Shown here: piece by piece, positions 49,411 to 60,819 of the stretch
How positions within the stretch are numbered: the stretch's first letter is position 1
Layout: the number at the start of each line of letters is the position of its first letter
Source: Mercurialis annua
Taxonomy: Eukaryota; Streptophyta; Magnoliopsida; Malpighiales; Euphorbiaceae
Direction of reading: 5' to 3'
NCBI RefSeq assembly: GCF_937616625.2
Contig: NC_065574.1
Span: 27,592,501 to 27,656,500 of the forward strand
DNA: 64,000 nucleotides
The notes under the pieces: model-generated
Told to the model about the DNA's origin: nothing
The model's input: the letters and a program-made list of their open reading frames with translations, nothing else
Databases searched by the model: none
Made by a program: the position numbers and the translations under genes

Positions 49411-52400
49411 AGACTTGTGACGGGACATACTAATCTAGCGTCACTTTTAACGCACACTTTGCGTAATATAACCTAACTATTCTTAGGTAATTGGAACGAC
49501 GCGTTAGAGAGAATTGTGACCCGACATAAGCATGGTAATCGAAACGACGCGTTAAAGAGACTTGAGACGCGACATACTAATCTAGCATCACTTTTCACGC
49601 ACACATTGCATAATATAGCTTAACCAAAATATGGTAATCGAGACAACGCATTATAGAGATCTGAGACGCGACATACTAATCTAACGTCACTTTTCAAGCA
49701 CACTTTGCGTAATATAAGCTAACCATATAGGTAATCGGAACGACGCGTAAAAGAGACTTGTGATGCGACATAAGAATCTAGCTTCACTTTTAACGCACAC
49801 TTTCCTTAACATATCCTAACCATGCTTAGGTAATCGAAACGACGCGTTAGAGAGACTTGAGACGTGACATACTAAACTAGCGTTACTTTTCATGCCATGC
49901 TTAGGTAATTAGAACGACGCGATAAGGAGACTTGTGATGCGACATATTAATGTAGCGTCACTTTTAACGCACACTTTCCGTAAGATAACCTAATCATGCT
50001 TAAGGTAATCAGAACGACGCGTTAGAGAGACTTGTGACGCGACATTAGCATGGTAATCGAAACGAAGCATTAAAGAGACTTGAGACGCGACATTATAATC
50101 TAGCATCACTTTTCACACAAACTTTGCATAATATAACCTTACCATGCTTAGGTAATCGGAACGACACGTTAAAAAGACTTGTGAAACGACATACTAATCT
50201 AGCGTCACTTTTCACGCACACTTTGCGTAATATAACCTAACCATGCTTAGGTAATCAGAACGACGCGTTAAAAAGACTTGTGACCCGGCATACTAATTTA
50301 GAGTCACTTTTCATACACACTTTGCGTAATATAACCTAACCATGCTTCGGTAATTGGAACGATGCGTTAGAGCGACTTGTGACGCAATCAAAACGACGCG
50401 TTATAGAGACTTGAGACGCGACATACTAATCTAGCATCATTTTTCACGCACAATTTGCGTATAATAACCTAACTAGGCTTAGATAATTGGAACGATACGA
50501 TAAAGAGACTTGTGAAATGACATACTAATCTAGCGTCACTTTTCAAGCACACTTTGCGTAATATAACCTAACCATGCTTATGTAATCAAAACGACGCGTT
50601 AAAGAGTTGAGACGCGACATACTAATCTAGCGTCATTTTTCACTCACACTTTGTGTAATATAACCTAACCATGCTTAGGTAATCGGAACGACGCAATAGA
50701 GACTTCTGACGCAACATAAGCATGGTAATCGAAACGACGTGTTAAATAGACTTGAGACGCAACATACTAATCTAGCGTCACTTTTCACGCACACATTGCA
50801 TAATATAACCTAAACATGCATATGTAATCGTAACGACGCGTTAGAGAGACTTGTGACGCGATATCCTAATCTAGCGTCACTTTTCACACACACTTTGTGT
50901 AATATAACCTAACCATGCTTAGGCAATCGGAACGACGCGTTGCAGAGACTTGTGACCTGACGTACTAATCTAGCGTCACCTTTAACGCACACTTTGCGTA
51001 ATATAACCTAAACGACGCTTTATTGAGAATTGTGACATGACATAACGATGGTAATGGAAACGACACGTTAAAGAGACTTGAGACGCGACATACTAATCTA
51101 GCGTCACTTTTCACACACACTTTGCATAATATAGCCTATCCATGCTAAGGCAATCGGAACGACCCGTTTGAGAGACTTGTGACGCGACATAAGCATGGTA
51201 ATCGAAACGACGCGTTATAGAGACTTGAGACGCGACATACTAATCTAGCGTCACTTTTCAAGCACACTACGCGTAATATAACCTAACCATGGGTAATCGG
51301 AACGATGCGAAAAAGAGACTTGTGATGCGACACAGTAATCTAGCGTCACTTTTAACGCACACTTTCCGTAATATAACCTAACCATGCTTATGTAATCGGA
51401 ACGACGCGTTAGAGAGACATGTGACGCGACATAAGCATAGTAATCGAAATGAAGCATTAAAGAGACATGAGACACGACATACTAATCTAGCATCACTTTT
51501 CACACACACTTTGCGTAATATATAACCTAAGCATGCTTAGGTAATCGGAACGCCGCGTTAAAGAGAATTTGTAAACCGACATACTAATTTAGAGTCACTT
51601 TTCATGCACACTTTGCGAAATATAACCAAACTATGCTTCGGAAATCGGAACGAAGCGTTAGAGAGACTTGCGACGCGATCGAAACGACGCGTTATAGAGA
51701 CTTGAGATGCGACATACTAATCTAGAGTCACTTTTCACGCACACTTCGCGTAATATAACTTAGGTAATCAAAGCGACGCGTTAAAGAGGGTTGAGACGCG
51801 ACATACTAATCTAGCGTCATTTTTCACGCACACATTGCGTAATATAACGTAACCATGCTGAGGTAATCGGAACGACGCAATAGAGAGACTTGTGACGCGA
51901 CAAAAACATGGTAATCGAAACGACGCGTTAAATAGACTTGAGATGCAACATACTAACCTAGCGTCACTTTTCATGCATACATTGCGTAATATAAGCTAAC
52001 CATGCTTAGGTAATCGAAACGACGCGTTGTAGAGACTTGTGACGCGACATTTTAATCTAGCGTCACTTTTCACACACACTTTGCGTAATATAACCTAACC
52101 ATGCTTAGGTAATCGAAACGACGCGTTGTAGAGACTTGTGACCCGACATACTAATCTAGCATCACTTTTCACGCACACTTTGCGTAATATAACCTAACCA
52201 TGCTTAGGTAATCGGAACGACGTGTTAAAAAGACTTGTGATGCGACATAGTAATCTAGCCTCACTTTTAATGCACACTTTTCGTAATATAACCTAACCAT
52301 GCTTAGGTAATCGGAACAACGTGTTAAAAAGACTTGTGATGCGACATAGTTATCTAGCGTCATTTTTCACGCATACTTTGCGTAATATAACTTAGTAATC

Positions 52401-53120
52401 GGAACGACGCAATAGAGAGACTTGTGACGCGACATAAGCATGGTAATCGAAACGACGCATTAAATAGACTTGAGACGCAACATACTAATCTAACATCACT
52501 TTTCACGCACACATTGTATAATATAGCCTAAACATGCTTAGGTAATCGGAACGACGCGTTAAAGAGACGTGTGACGCGACATTTTAATCTAGCGTCACTT
52601 TTCACACACACTTTGCGTAATATAACCTAACCATGCTTAGGCAATCGAAATGACGCGTTGTAGAGACTTGTGACGCGTTATAAGCATGGTAATCGAAACG
52701 ATGCATTAAAGAGACTTGAGACGCGACATACAAATATAACGTCACTTTTCATGCACACTTTGATTAATATGACCTAACCATGCTTAGGTAATCAGAACGA
52801 CGCGTTAAAGAGACTTGTGACGGGACATACTAATTTAGCGTCACTTTTAACGAACACTTTCCGTAATATAACCTAACCATTCTCAGGTAATCGGAACGAC
52901 GCGTTTGAGAAAATTGTGACACGACTTAAGCATGTCAATTGAAACGACGCGTTAAAGAGACTTGAGACGTGACATACTAATCTAGCGTCACTTTTCACGC
53001 ACACTTTGCATAATATAGTCTAACCATGCTAGGTAATCGGAACGACGCATTAGAGAGACTTGTTATGCGACATAAGCATGGTAATCGAAACGACGCGTTA
53101 TAGAGACTTGAGACGCGACA

Positions 53121-53685
53121 TGTTGGGTTTTATTGGTTCATAACGCAGCGGAATTTCAAAAATTTATCTAAAAACCCAAACCAAGATCCATGTAATTCGA
53201 ATTAAACAGAACAATTACTTACTTGTATGTCGAATTCAACAGCAATGTAGGAAGGAAGGAGGTGGTTCACTTTGGTGATACCTGGCCTCGGATCAGAAAC
53301 GCCTCCAAAAGAACGCGTCCTCTACGAGTATCCACACGAACAGACCTTAGCCAAAACTAGTGCTTGTGTGCTAGCACTATTGCTTCACAAGCAATTTTGA
53401 ATTTTAGTGATTTAGTGAATAATGAATTTCGTGATTCTCAAACCAACTGCTTAATGAGTATTTATAGTGATAAATAACACTAGGGTTTGAGACAAATTCG
53501 AATTTCAATCTCATTGCAATTCTACAAGTTTATGTTTATCAAAAACTCCTTTTTGATAATTATCCATATATATTAATTACTATATTTATTATCTTCCAAA
53601 AAATAATAAATTAAGGAAAACACTTATCCTTAAATTTCGAATTAATATATATATTTATTAATATATATATATATATATTACGAAT

Positions 53686-53716
<31 letters not shown>

Positions 53717-54650
53717 TCACTTAATCACATTGGGCTTGTTCAACCCATAACTGTTTTGGGCCTGTTCTTAGTGTGCGACCCTGTAGGTTCATATAACGTT
53801 GGCAGTAGGCTCGAAATCCCTATTTCAGCCCACAAGTCATAAGTGGCCTCTAGCAAGACATTATGACTACCCAAGTTATATGAATATCGATAATCCGATT
53901 TAACCATTTACAATAATATTTTAATCCCTTTGTCTCTCGATATCCAGATTGAATATAAGGCATAGTTATGTCATCCTTATAACATTCAATCATTAGTTTC
54001 TTGACTCTAAGTAGACTGAAAATGATAACTTCTTATCAATTAGCATGGCCATGCATTTACTTCAGTCTATCTTCTTCAAGGGGCCCATAGATATCTTACT
54101 CAAATAAATGAGGGACAAATTCCTTCTCAGTCACTCACATTTCTCACATAGTTACTTTCATATCCAATGACAATCTATTCCATTATCCTGTTAAAGATAA
54201 TGTAAGACTGTATCAAAATATGAAATAGCTATGTAGAAATCCATGATGATTTCAAGGTCAAAGGATTATACTAATAGAACTGTAATGAGAATTACTTATG
54301 ACAGTGATCTATGTAGTATTCTCACAGTGGGTCATCCAGTGTCTTATTTCTCAAATAGCACCTATGATTTGACTTAATATCTCATATACATGATTAGTAA
54401 AACATAATCATCAGTCAACATCATACTAGTCTCAATGTTCTATTAAGACTAGGGATAGATGGTATATAATTCTTTTATTAAACCTAAGGGTTCTACTATC
54501 AAGTCACATACTCGATGACCTTAGAAAGAATTAACCATTCAAGTATTTTAATCATTAATATAAAATGATAAAAACTGCCAATCAATAAATAATAAAATGA
54601 TAAAGTCAAAACATGGTCAAACATGATTGACCTAGTGCATATCACTAACA
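53121..54650. mobile_element. Solo LTR of an LTR retrotransposon with 5-bp target-site duplication
   Basis: This 1,530-bp non-satellite insertion begins TGTTGGGTTTTATTGG and ends CACTAACA, with TG...CA termini. It is flanked by CGACA on both sides (53,116-53,120 and 54,651-54,655). The satellite resumes in phase after removal of one duplication. There is no internal domain, primer site or second LTR, so it is a solo LTR left by LTR-LTR recombination. The termini and the GCAGCGGAA step near the TGTTGGG end (TTCCGCTGC in reverse) recall Ty1/copia LTRs and suggest minus-strand transcription, but neither point is proven. Confidence 0.88.
53643..53715. repeat. AT dinucleotide microsatellite inside the solo LTR
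   Basis: Two stretches of alternating AT separated by TTACGAATT. Length variation between individuals is likely. Confidence 0.9.
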
Positions 54651-55112
54651 CGACATACTAATCTATCGTCACTTTTGAAGCACACTTTGCGTAATATAAC
54701 CTAACCATGCTTAGGTAATCGGACCGACGGGTTAAACAGACTTCAAATGCGACATACTAATCTAACTTCAGTTTTCACGCACACTTTGCGTAATATAACC
54801 CAACCATGCCTTGGTAATCCGAACGACGCGTTACATACACTTTTGAGGCGACATACTAATCTAGCGTCACTTTTCATAATATAATCTAACCATGCTTAGG
54901 TAATTAGAAGGACGCGTTAGAGAGACTTGTGATGTGACATAAGCATGGTAATCGAAACGACGCGTTATAGAGACTTGAGCCGCGACATATTAATCTAGCG
55001 TCACTTTTCATTCACACTTTGCATAATAAAACCTAGAATGCTTAGGTAATCAGAACGACGCGTTAAAGAGACTTGTGAAACGACATACTAATCTAGCGTC
55101 ACTTTTCACGCA
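54651..55112 (-). repeat. Satellite array between solo LTR and gypsy fragment
   Basis: Reverse-orientation monomers resume directly at the target-site duplication CGACA and run to the gypsy fragment. They are more degenerate than average. No gene is seen. Confidence 0.93.
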
Positions 55113-56193
55113 ACATATGACAAGGAGCTGTTTGCCTTGGTACGCGCACTTCAGACATGGCAGCACTACTTGTGGCCTAAGGAGTTCGTGATTCACACAG
55201 ATCATGAATCCTTGAAACATCTAAAAGGGCAAGATAAGTTGAATCGAAGACATGCTAAATGGATGGAGTTTGTGATAACTTTCCTTATGTCATCAAGTAC
55301 AAGAAAGGTAAAGAAACTGTGGTTGCTGATGCACTTTCAAGAAGGTATGCACTTCTTAATACTCTTGATTCTAAATTGTTAGGTTTTGAGTATATTAAGG
55401 ATTTGTACAAAGATGATATTGATTTTCGCAATGTGTATGGAACCTGTATTAATGGGAATGCTTTTTATGATTTTTATGTTTTTGACGGATTTTTGTTTAA
55501 AAAGAACAGGTTGTGTGTGCCTAATTGTTCTTCGCGTTTGTTGTTGATAAACGAGGCACGTAATGGTGGACTGTTGGGTCACTTTGGGGTTAGTAAAACT
55601 TATGCTATTATTTTTGATCATTTCTTTTGGCCTGGCATGAAACGAGATGTTCATAAAGTGTGTAGTAAATGTATTGTTTGCATGCAAGCTAAGTCCAAAC
55701 TGAAACCTCATGGATTATATGCACCTTTACCCATACTTGATATGCCTTGGACAGATTTGTCTATGGACTTTGTACTTGGCTTGCCAAGAACTAGGAAGGG
55801 TAAGGATAGTATTTTTGTTGTGGTTGATCGTTTTAGCAAGATGGCACACTTTATACCATGCCATTAAAACTGATGATGCTTGTCATATTGCTGATTTGTT
55901 TCGGGAAGTTGTGCGTTTACATGGAATACCTAGGACAATTGTCAGTGATAGGGAAACAAAATTTCTTAGTCATTTTTGGCGTGTTGTGTGGGCTAAATTG
56001 GGTACTAAATTACTACCACAAACAGAAGGGCAAACTGAGGTGGTTAATAGAACCATGGTCTTGGGAGGATTTATTACTATATGTCGAATTTGCATATAAC
56101 AGAGTTCATAGCACTACACACACTTCATCTTTTGAAATTGTGTATGGTTTTAATCTGTTGTCTCCAATTGATTTAATTTCTTTGCCTATGACA
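55113..56193 (+). mobile_element. Internal fragment of a Ty3/gypsy retrotransposon (RNase H-integrase)
   Basis: The first part (to about 55,280) is the end of RNase H, with [20 protein letters not shown] and [11 protein letters not shown]. After a frame change it reads [17 protein letters not shown], then the integrase zinc domain ([16 protein letters not shown]) and the catalytic core ([12 protein letters not shown]; after another shift near 55,863, [13 protein letters not shown] and QTEVVNRT). The first zinc-binding His is Arg (EARNGGL). A deletion after QTEVVNRT joins the core to a later [14 protein letters not shown] segment. No LTR, gag, protease or RT palm is present. Both ends cut into coding sequence and meet satellite. 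It is a dead fragment. Confidence 0.92.
55259..55867 (+). pseudogene. Integrase N-terminal and core segment of the gypsy fragment
   Basis: The longest open stretch in the fragment (about 202 codons; its Met is internal). It covers the tail of RNase H, the linker, the zinc domain (residues about 100-150) and the first catalytic Asp (MDFVLGLPR, about residue 170), ending at IPCH. The canonical frame continues after a single extra base near 55,863. In an active element integrase inserts the cDNA into chromosomes. Here the zinc His is replaced and the frame is broken on both sides. Confidence 0.82.
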
Positions 56194-59100
56194 AATCTAG
56201 CGTCACTTTTCATGCACACTTTGTGTAATATAACCTAACCATGCTTAGGTGTTCGAAACGACACGTTAAAGAGACTTGTGAAGCGACATAAGCATAGTAA
56301 TCGAAACGACGCCTTAAAGAGACTTGAAACGAGACATACTAGTCCAGCTTCACTTTTTACGCGCACTTTGCGTAATATAACCTAACGATGCTTAGGTAAT
56401 CGGAACATAGCGTTATGAGACTTGAGACGCAACATACTAATCTAGCATCACTTTTTACGCACGCTTTGCATAATATAACCTAACCATGCTTGGGTAATCG
56501 GAACGACGCGTTAAAGAGACTTGAGACGCGACATACTAATCTAGCGTCACTTTTCACGCACCGTTTGTGTAATATTACCTAGACTTGTGACACGACATAA
56601 GCATGGTAATCGAAACGACGCGTTAAAGAGACTTGAGACGAGACATACTAATCTAGCGTCACTTTTCACGCACACTTTGCGTATTATAACCTAACAATGC
56701 TTAGGTAATTGGACGCGTTAGAGAGACTTGTGACGCGACATAAGCATGGTAATCAAAATAACGCGTTAAAGAGACTTGTACATAGTAATCTAGCTTCACT
56801 TTCAACGAACACTTTCCATAATATAAACTAACCATGCTTAGGTAATCAGAACGACGCGTTAGAGATACTTGTGATGCAACATAAGCATGGTAATCAAAAC
56901 GATGCGTTAAAGAGACTTGAGACGCGACATGCTAATCTAGCGTCACTTTTTACGCACACTTTGCGTAATATAACCTAACCATGCTTGGGTAATCGGAACG
57001 ACTCGTTAAAGAGAATTGAGATACGACATACTAATCTAGAGTCACTTTTAACGCACCCTTTGCGTAATATAACCTAACCATGCTTCCGTAATCGGAACGA
57101 CGCGTTGAGAGACTTTTGACGCAACATATGCATGGTAATCGAAACAACGCGTTAAAGAGAATGGAAACGTGACATACTAATCTACCGTCATTATTAACGC
57201 ACACGTTGTGTAATATAACCTAACTATGGTTAGGTAGTCGTAACGACGCGTTAAACAGACTTGTGACGGGACATAGTAATCTAGCTTTACTTTTAACGCA
57301 CGCTTTCCATAATATAAACTAACCATGCTTAGGTAATCTAGCGTCACTTTTTACGCACATTTTGCTTAATATAATCTAACGATGCTTAGGTAATCGAAAC
57401 GACGCGTCAAAGAGACTTGAGACGCGACATACTAATCTCGCGTCATTTTTAACGCACACTTTGCGTAATATAACCTAACCATGATTAGGTAATCAAAACG
57501 ACGCGTTGGAGAGACTTGTAACGCGACATAAGCATGGTAATCGAAACGACGGGTTAAAGACACTTGAGACGCTACATACTAATCTAGCGACATTGTTCAC
57601 GCACACTTTGCATAATATAACCTAACCATGCTGAGGTAATCGATACGACGCGTTAAAAAGACTAGAGACGCGACATACTAATCAACTGTCACTTTTAACG
57701 CACACTTTGCGTAATATAACCTAACCATGCTTAGGTAATCGGAACGACGCGTCAAAGAGACTTGAGACACGACATACTAATCTAGCATAACCTTTTACGC
57801 ACTCTTTTTGTAATTTAACCTAACAATACTTAGGTAAACGGAACGACGCTTCAAAAAGACTTGAGACGCGCGACATACTAATCTATTTCACTTTTTACGC
57901 ACACTTTGTGTAATTTAAACTAACCATGCTTAGGTAATAGGAACGATGCATTAGAGAGACTTGTGACGCGACATAAGAATGGTAATGGAACGACGCCTTA
58001 AAAAGACTTTAGACGTGACATATAATCTAGCGTCCCTTTTTACGCACACTTTGCGCAATATAACCTAACCATGCTTAGGTAATCTTACTTACGTTTTAAA
58101 GAGACATGAGACACGACATACTAATCTAGCGTCACTTTTCACGCACACTTTGTGTAATATAACCTAGCAATGCTTAGGTGTTCGGAACGACGCGTTAAAG
58201 AGACTTGTGACGAGACATAAGCATAGTAATCGAAATGACGCGTCAAAGAGACTTGAAACGGGACATACTAATCTAGCGTCACTTATTACGCACACTTTGC
58301 GTAATATAACCTTACGATGCTTAGGTAACCGGAACGACGCGTTAAAGAGACTTGACACACGACATACTAATCTAGCATCACTTTTTACGCACGCTTTGCG
58401 TAATATTACCTAACCATGCTTAGGTAATCGGAACGACGCGTTTAAAAGACTTGAGACGCGATATACTAATCTAGCATCACTTATCAGGCACACTTTGCAT
58501 AGTATAACCTAACCATATTTAGGTAATCAGAACGACGTGTCAAAGAGACTTTTGATAAACTTGGTAATCAAAACGATGCATTAAAGAGACTTGAGACATG
58601 ACATACTAATCTAGCGTCACTTTTCACGCAAACGTTTCATAATATAACCTAACCATGCTTAGGTAATCGGAACGACACGTTAGAGAGACTTGTTACGCGA
58701 CATAAGCATGGTAATTGAAACGACGCGTTAAAGAGATTTGAGACACGACATACTAATCTAGCGTCACTTTTCACGCACACTTTACATAATATAACCTAAC
58801 AATGTTTAGGTAATCTTAACTACGCGTTAAAAAGACTTTAGACGCGATATACTAATAATCTATTGTAACTTTTAACGCACACTTCGCGTAATATAACTTA
58901 ACCACGCTAAGGTAATCGAAACGGCGCGTTAAAGAGACTTGAGACACGATATACTAATATATCATCACTTTTTACGCACTCTTTGCGTAATATAACCTAA
59001 CCATGCTTAGGTAATCGGAACGACGAGTCTAAAAGACTTGAGATGTGACACACTAATCTATTGTCACTTTTCCCGCACACTTTGCATAATATAAACTAAC

Positions 59101-59541
59101 CATGCTTAGGTAGTTTGAACGATGCGTTAGAGCGACTTGTGACGCGACATAAGCATGGTAATCGAAACGACGCGTTATAGAGACTTTATACGCAACATAC
59201 TAATCTAACGTCATTTTTCACGCACACTTTGCGTAATATATATTAACCATGCTAAGGTAATCGGACCGGCGCATTAAAGAAACTTGAGACGCGACATACT
59301 AATCAAGCGTCATTTTTCACGCACACTTTGTGTAATAAAACCTAACCATGCTTAGTTATTCGGAACAACGCGTTAAAGAGACTTGTTACCCGAAATAAGC
59401 ATGGTAACCGAAACGACCCGTCAAAGAGACTTGAGACGCGACATACTAATATAGCGTCCCTTTCTACGCACACTTCGCGTATTATAACCTAACCAAGCTT
59501 AGGTAATCATAATGACGCGTTAAAGAGACTTGAGACGCGAC
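56194..59541 (-). repeat. Satellite array block 6, last part
   Basis: Reverse monomers from the gypsy fragment to pararetrovirus copy II. The stretch from 56,236 is similar in variant order to that from 58,174 (offset about 1,938; shared rare GCTTAGGTGTTCG and AACGATGCTTAGG). Related units occur near 18,973 and 32,037. No gene is seen. Confidence 0.94.
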
Positions 59542-59545
59542 ATTA

Positions 59546-59785
59546 ATTAGAGGAACGACGATAAACCTTAACAGATTACATGTATGACTAGCCAGGATCA
59601 CAGCCTCACCGCGGGCATTTTATCAACCGGCCTGTCCTCTTAGTATCTGTTGAAATTTATCGCATTACCATGTTTTTGACACAAGGTTTTGATTCACAGG
59701 ATCCTCAGGAGAGGCAAGTGAAGAGCATACCCTTATGCCTTTTATGGCTGGATATGAAGAGAAACAAACATATATAACTATACCT
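59546..59785 (-). repeat. Leader segment of copy II (third copy of the terminal repeat)
   Basis: Matches 22,039-22,277 and 21,261-21,499 with few substitutions. Satellite GCGACAT passes directly into it with only two or three ambiguous bases (TAA). Confidence 0.9.
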
Positions 59786-59831
59786 TAGTTATAGAAAATT
59801 GGAGCAGAGAGATGTTTAAAAACAAGGCATT

Positions 59832-59837
59832 TTTATT
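59832..59837 (-). terminator. Poly(A) signal, copy II
   Basis: AATAAA on the minus strand, 56 bp downstream of the TATA box, in the same position as in copy I. Confidence 0.6.
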
Positions 59838-59892
59838 CAAGGCGTAAAATATTACAAAGATTGTGTGTTCTCCTTTCTTCCTACCAAGACTC

Positions 59893-59900
59893 TATTTATA
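59893..59900 (-). promoter_or_regulatory. TATA box, copy II
   Basis: TATAAATA on the minus strand, in the same palindromic context as copy I. The four GCATGC motifs (59,929, 59,938, 59,989, 59,998) lie upstream of it. Confidence 0.75.
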
Positions 59901-60080
59901 GAGGTGGGAAGAAAGCTTGCCTAGATAAGCATGCTAAGCATGCATTGTACAAACACGACACATGGATAAACACATGTACCTATTCTAAGCATGCACTGCA
60001 TGCAATACAACACATGGATTAAAAGATAAGGATAACTAAACATGACTAATACAACATATTGACATGTAGCACTTAATATT

Positions 60081-60155
60081 GACATGTGGAGAGTTGAAGC
60101 CTTTGTTGAGGACATGTGGAAAGTTTGAGCCTTTGTTGAGGACATGTGGAAAGTT
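60081..60155 (-). promoter_or_regulatory. 30-bp promoter-region tandem repeat, three copies (copy II)
   Basis: GACATGTGGA starts at 60,081, 60,111 and 60,141. Copy I has two units. The variable number shows slippage or recombination either in the virus before integration or afterwards. Confidence 0.6.
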
Positions 60156-60168
60156 GCCATTTTTGTCT

Positions 60169-60819
60169 TTATTTGTTGATTGACTCATGTGATGGTGATA
60201 GATTTGAATCATCCATGAATGATGGGGACCACCGGTTGGCATAATACTCATCTTCATCCGTATTCTTGTCCTTTTCTGAATCCATATCCGTATCCGAGGC
60301 TTGTGAATAACCTGCTATGGGATTAAAGTCGGTATCCAATAGATGATCTTTCGGAATGGAATCTTGAACTGCTGCTTTCTTCTTGTTGATGTTCCGGATA
60401 GGAGAGTATAGTGTAGAACTTGATGAAGAAGGATGATCTGGATGATTTTTTCTCCAATAATTCTTATCATCTTCCATCTTTAAGCAGTAAGCAGGAGGAT
60501 ATGTGTCCCATGGTGCAGATTCTTGATAAGGAGGTCATAACTCTTTTGGGATTACGTTATTCCGTTGGAAAATATAATACTGGAACTCTCTCCATGCATA
60601 CTCATGCTCATCCATATGTGTGAGTATAGAATAAGAAAAATGTTGGTAGATATGGAATGTTGGACACGCAGTAAAACTGTCTGATAGCTTAAGATGAGGA
60701 CGATGAAGGATAAGGATCGAATAAGGATCTTTTCCAATATGTTTTCCTTTTTCTGGAAAGGCCTTATCCAGATATAGACACCATTGAGGGATGGTTTGAA
60801 ACCACTTAAGAAAGGTCAA
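60169..60819 (-). pseudogene. Polyprotein C-terminal extension, distal part (copy II)
   Basis: Corresponds to the extension in copy I. It is entered through a frameshift at the T run 60,835-60,842 and cut by a TGA at 60,535-60,537 where copy I has a Trp codon. Beyond this the frame ends at 60,169 after the acidic tail and about 20 residues (YYANRWSPSFMDDSN) not read in copy I, which stops earlier. This is probably the native C-terminus. No domain is recognised. Confidence 0.6.

Larger units (their letters stand above)
42909..53120 (-). repeat. Satellite array block 6, reverse orientation
   Basis: Reverse array of 10.2 kb up to the solo LTR insertion. It holds a 1,184-bp higher-order repeat and many units with CpG-to-TpG/CpA changes. 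I scanned it for non-satellite insertions and found none. Confidence 0.96.

Noticed and set aside
53121..54650. Complete copia element or non-autonomous TRIM
   Set aside because: There are no internal domains, no primer site and only one terminal sequence, and the length fits a single LTR.
1..59541. CRISPR-like array
   Set aside because: The sequence has no unique spacers, the whole unit is repeated with scattered point changes, and the context is a plant nuclear genome.
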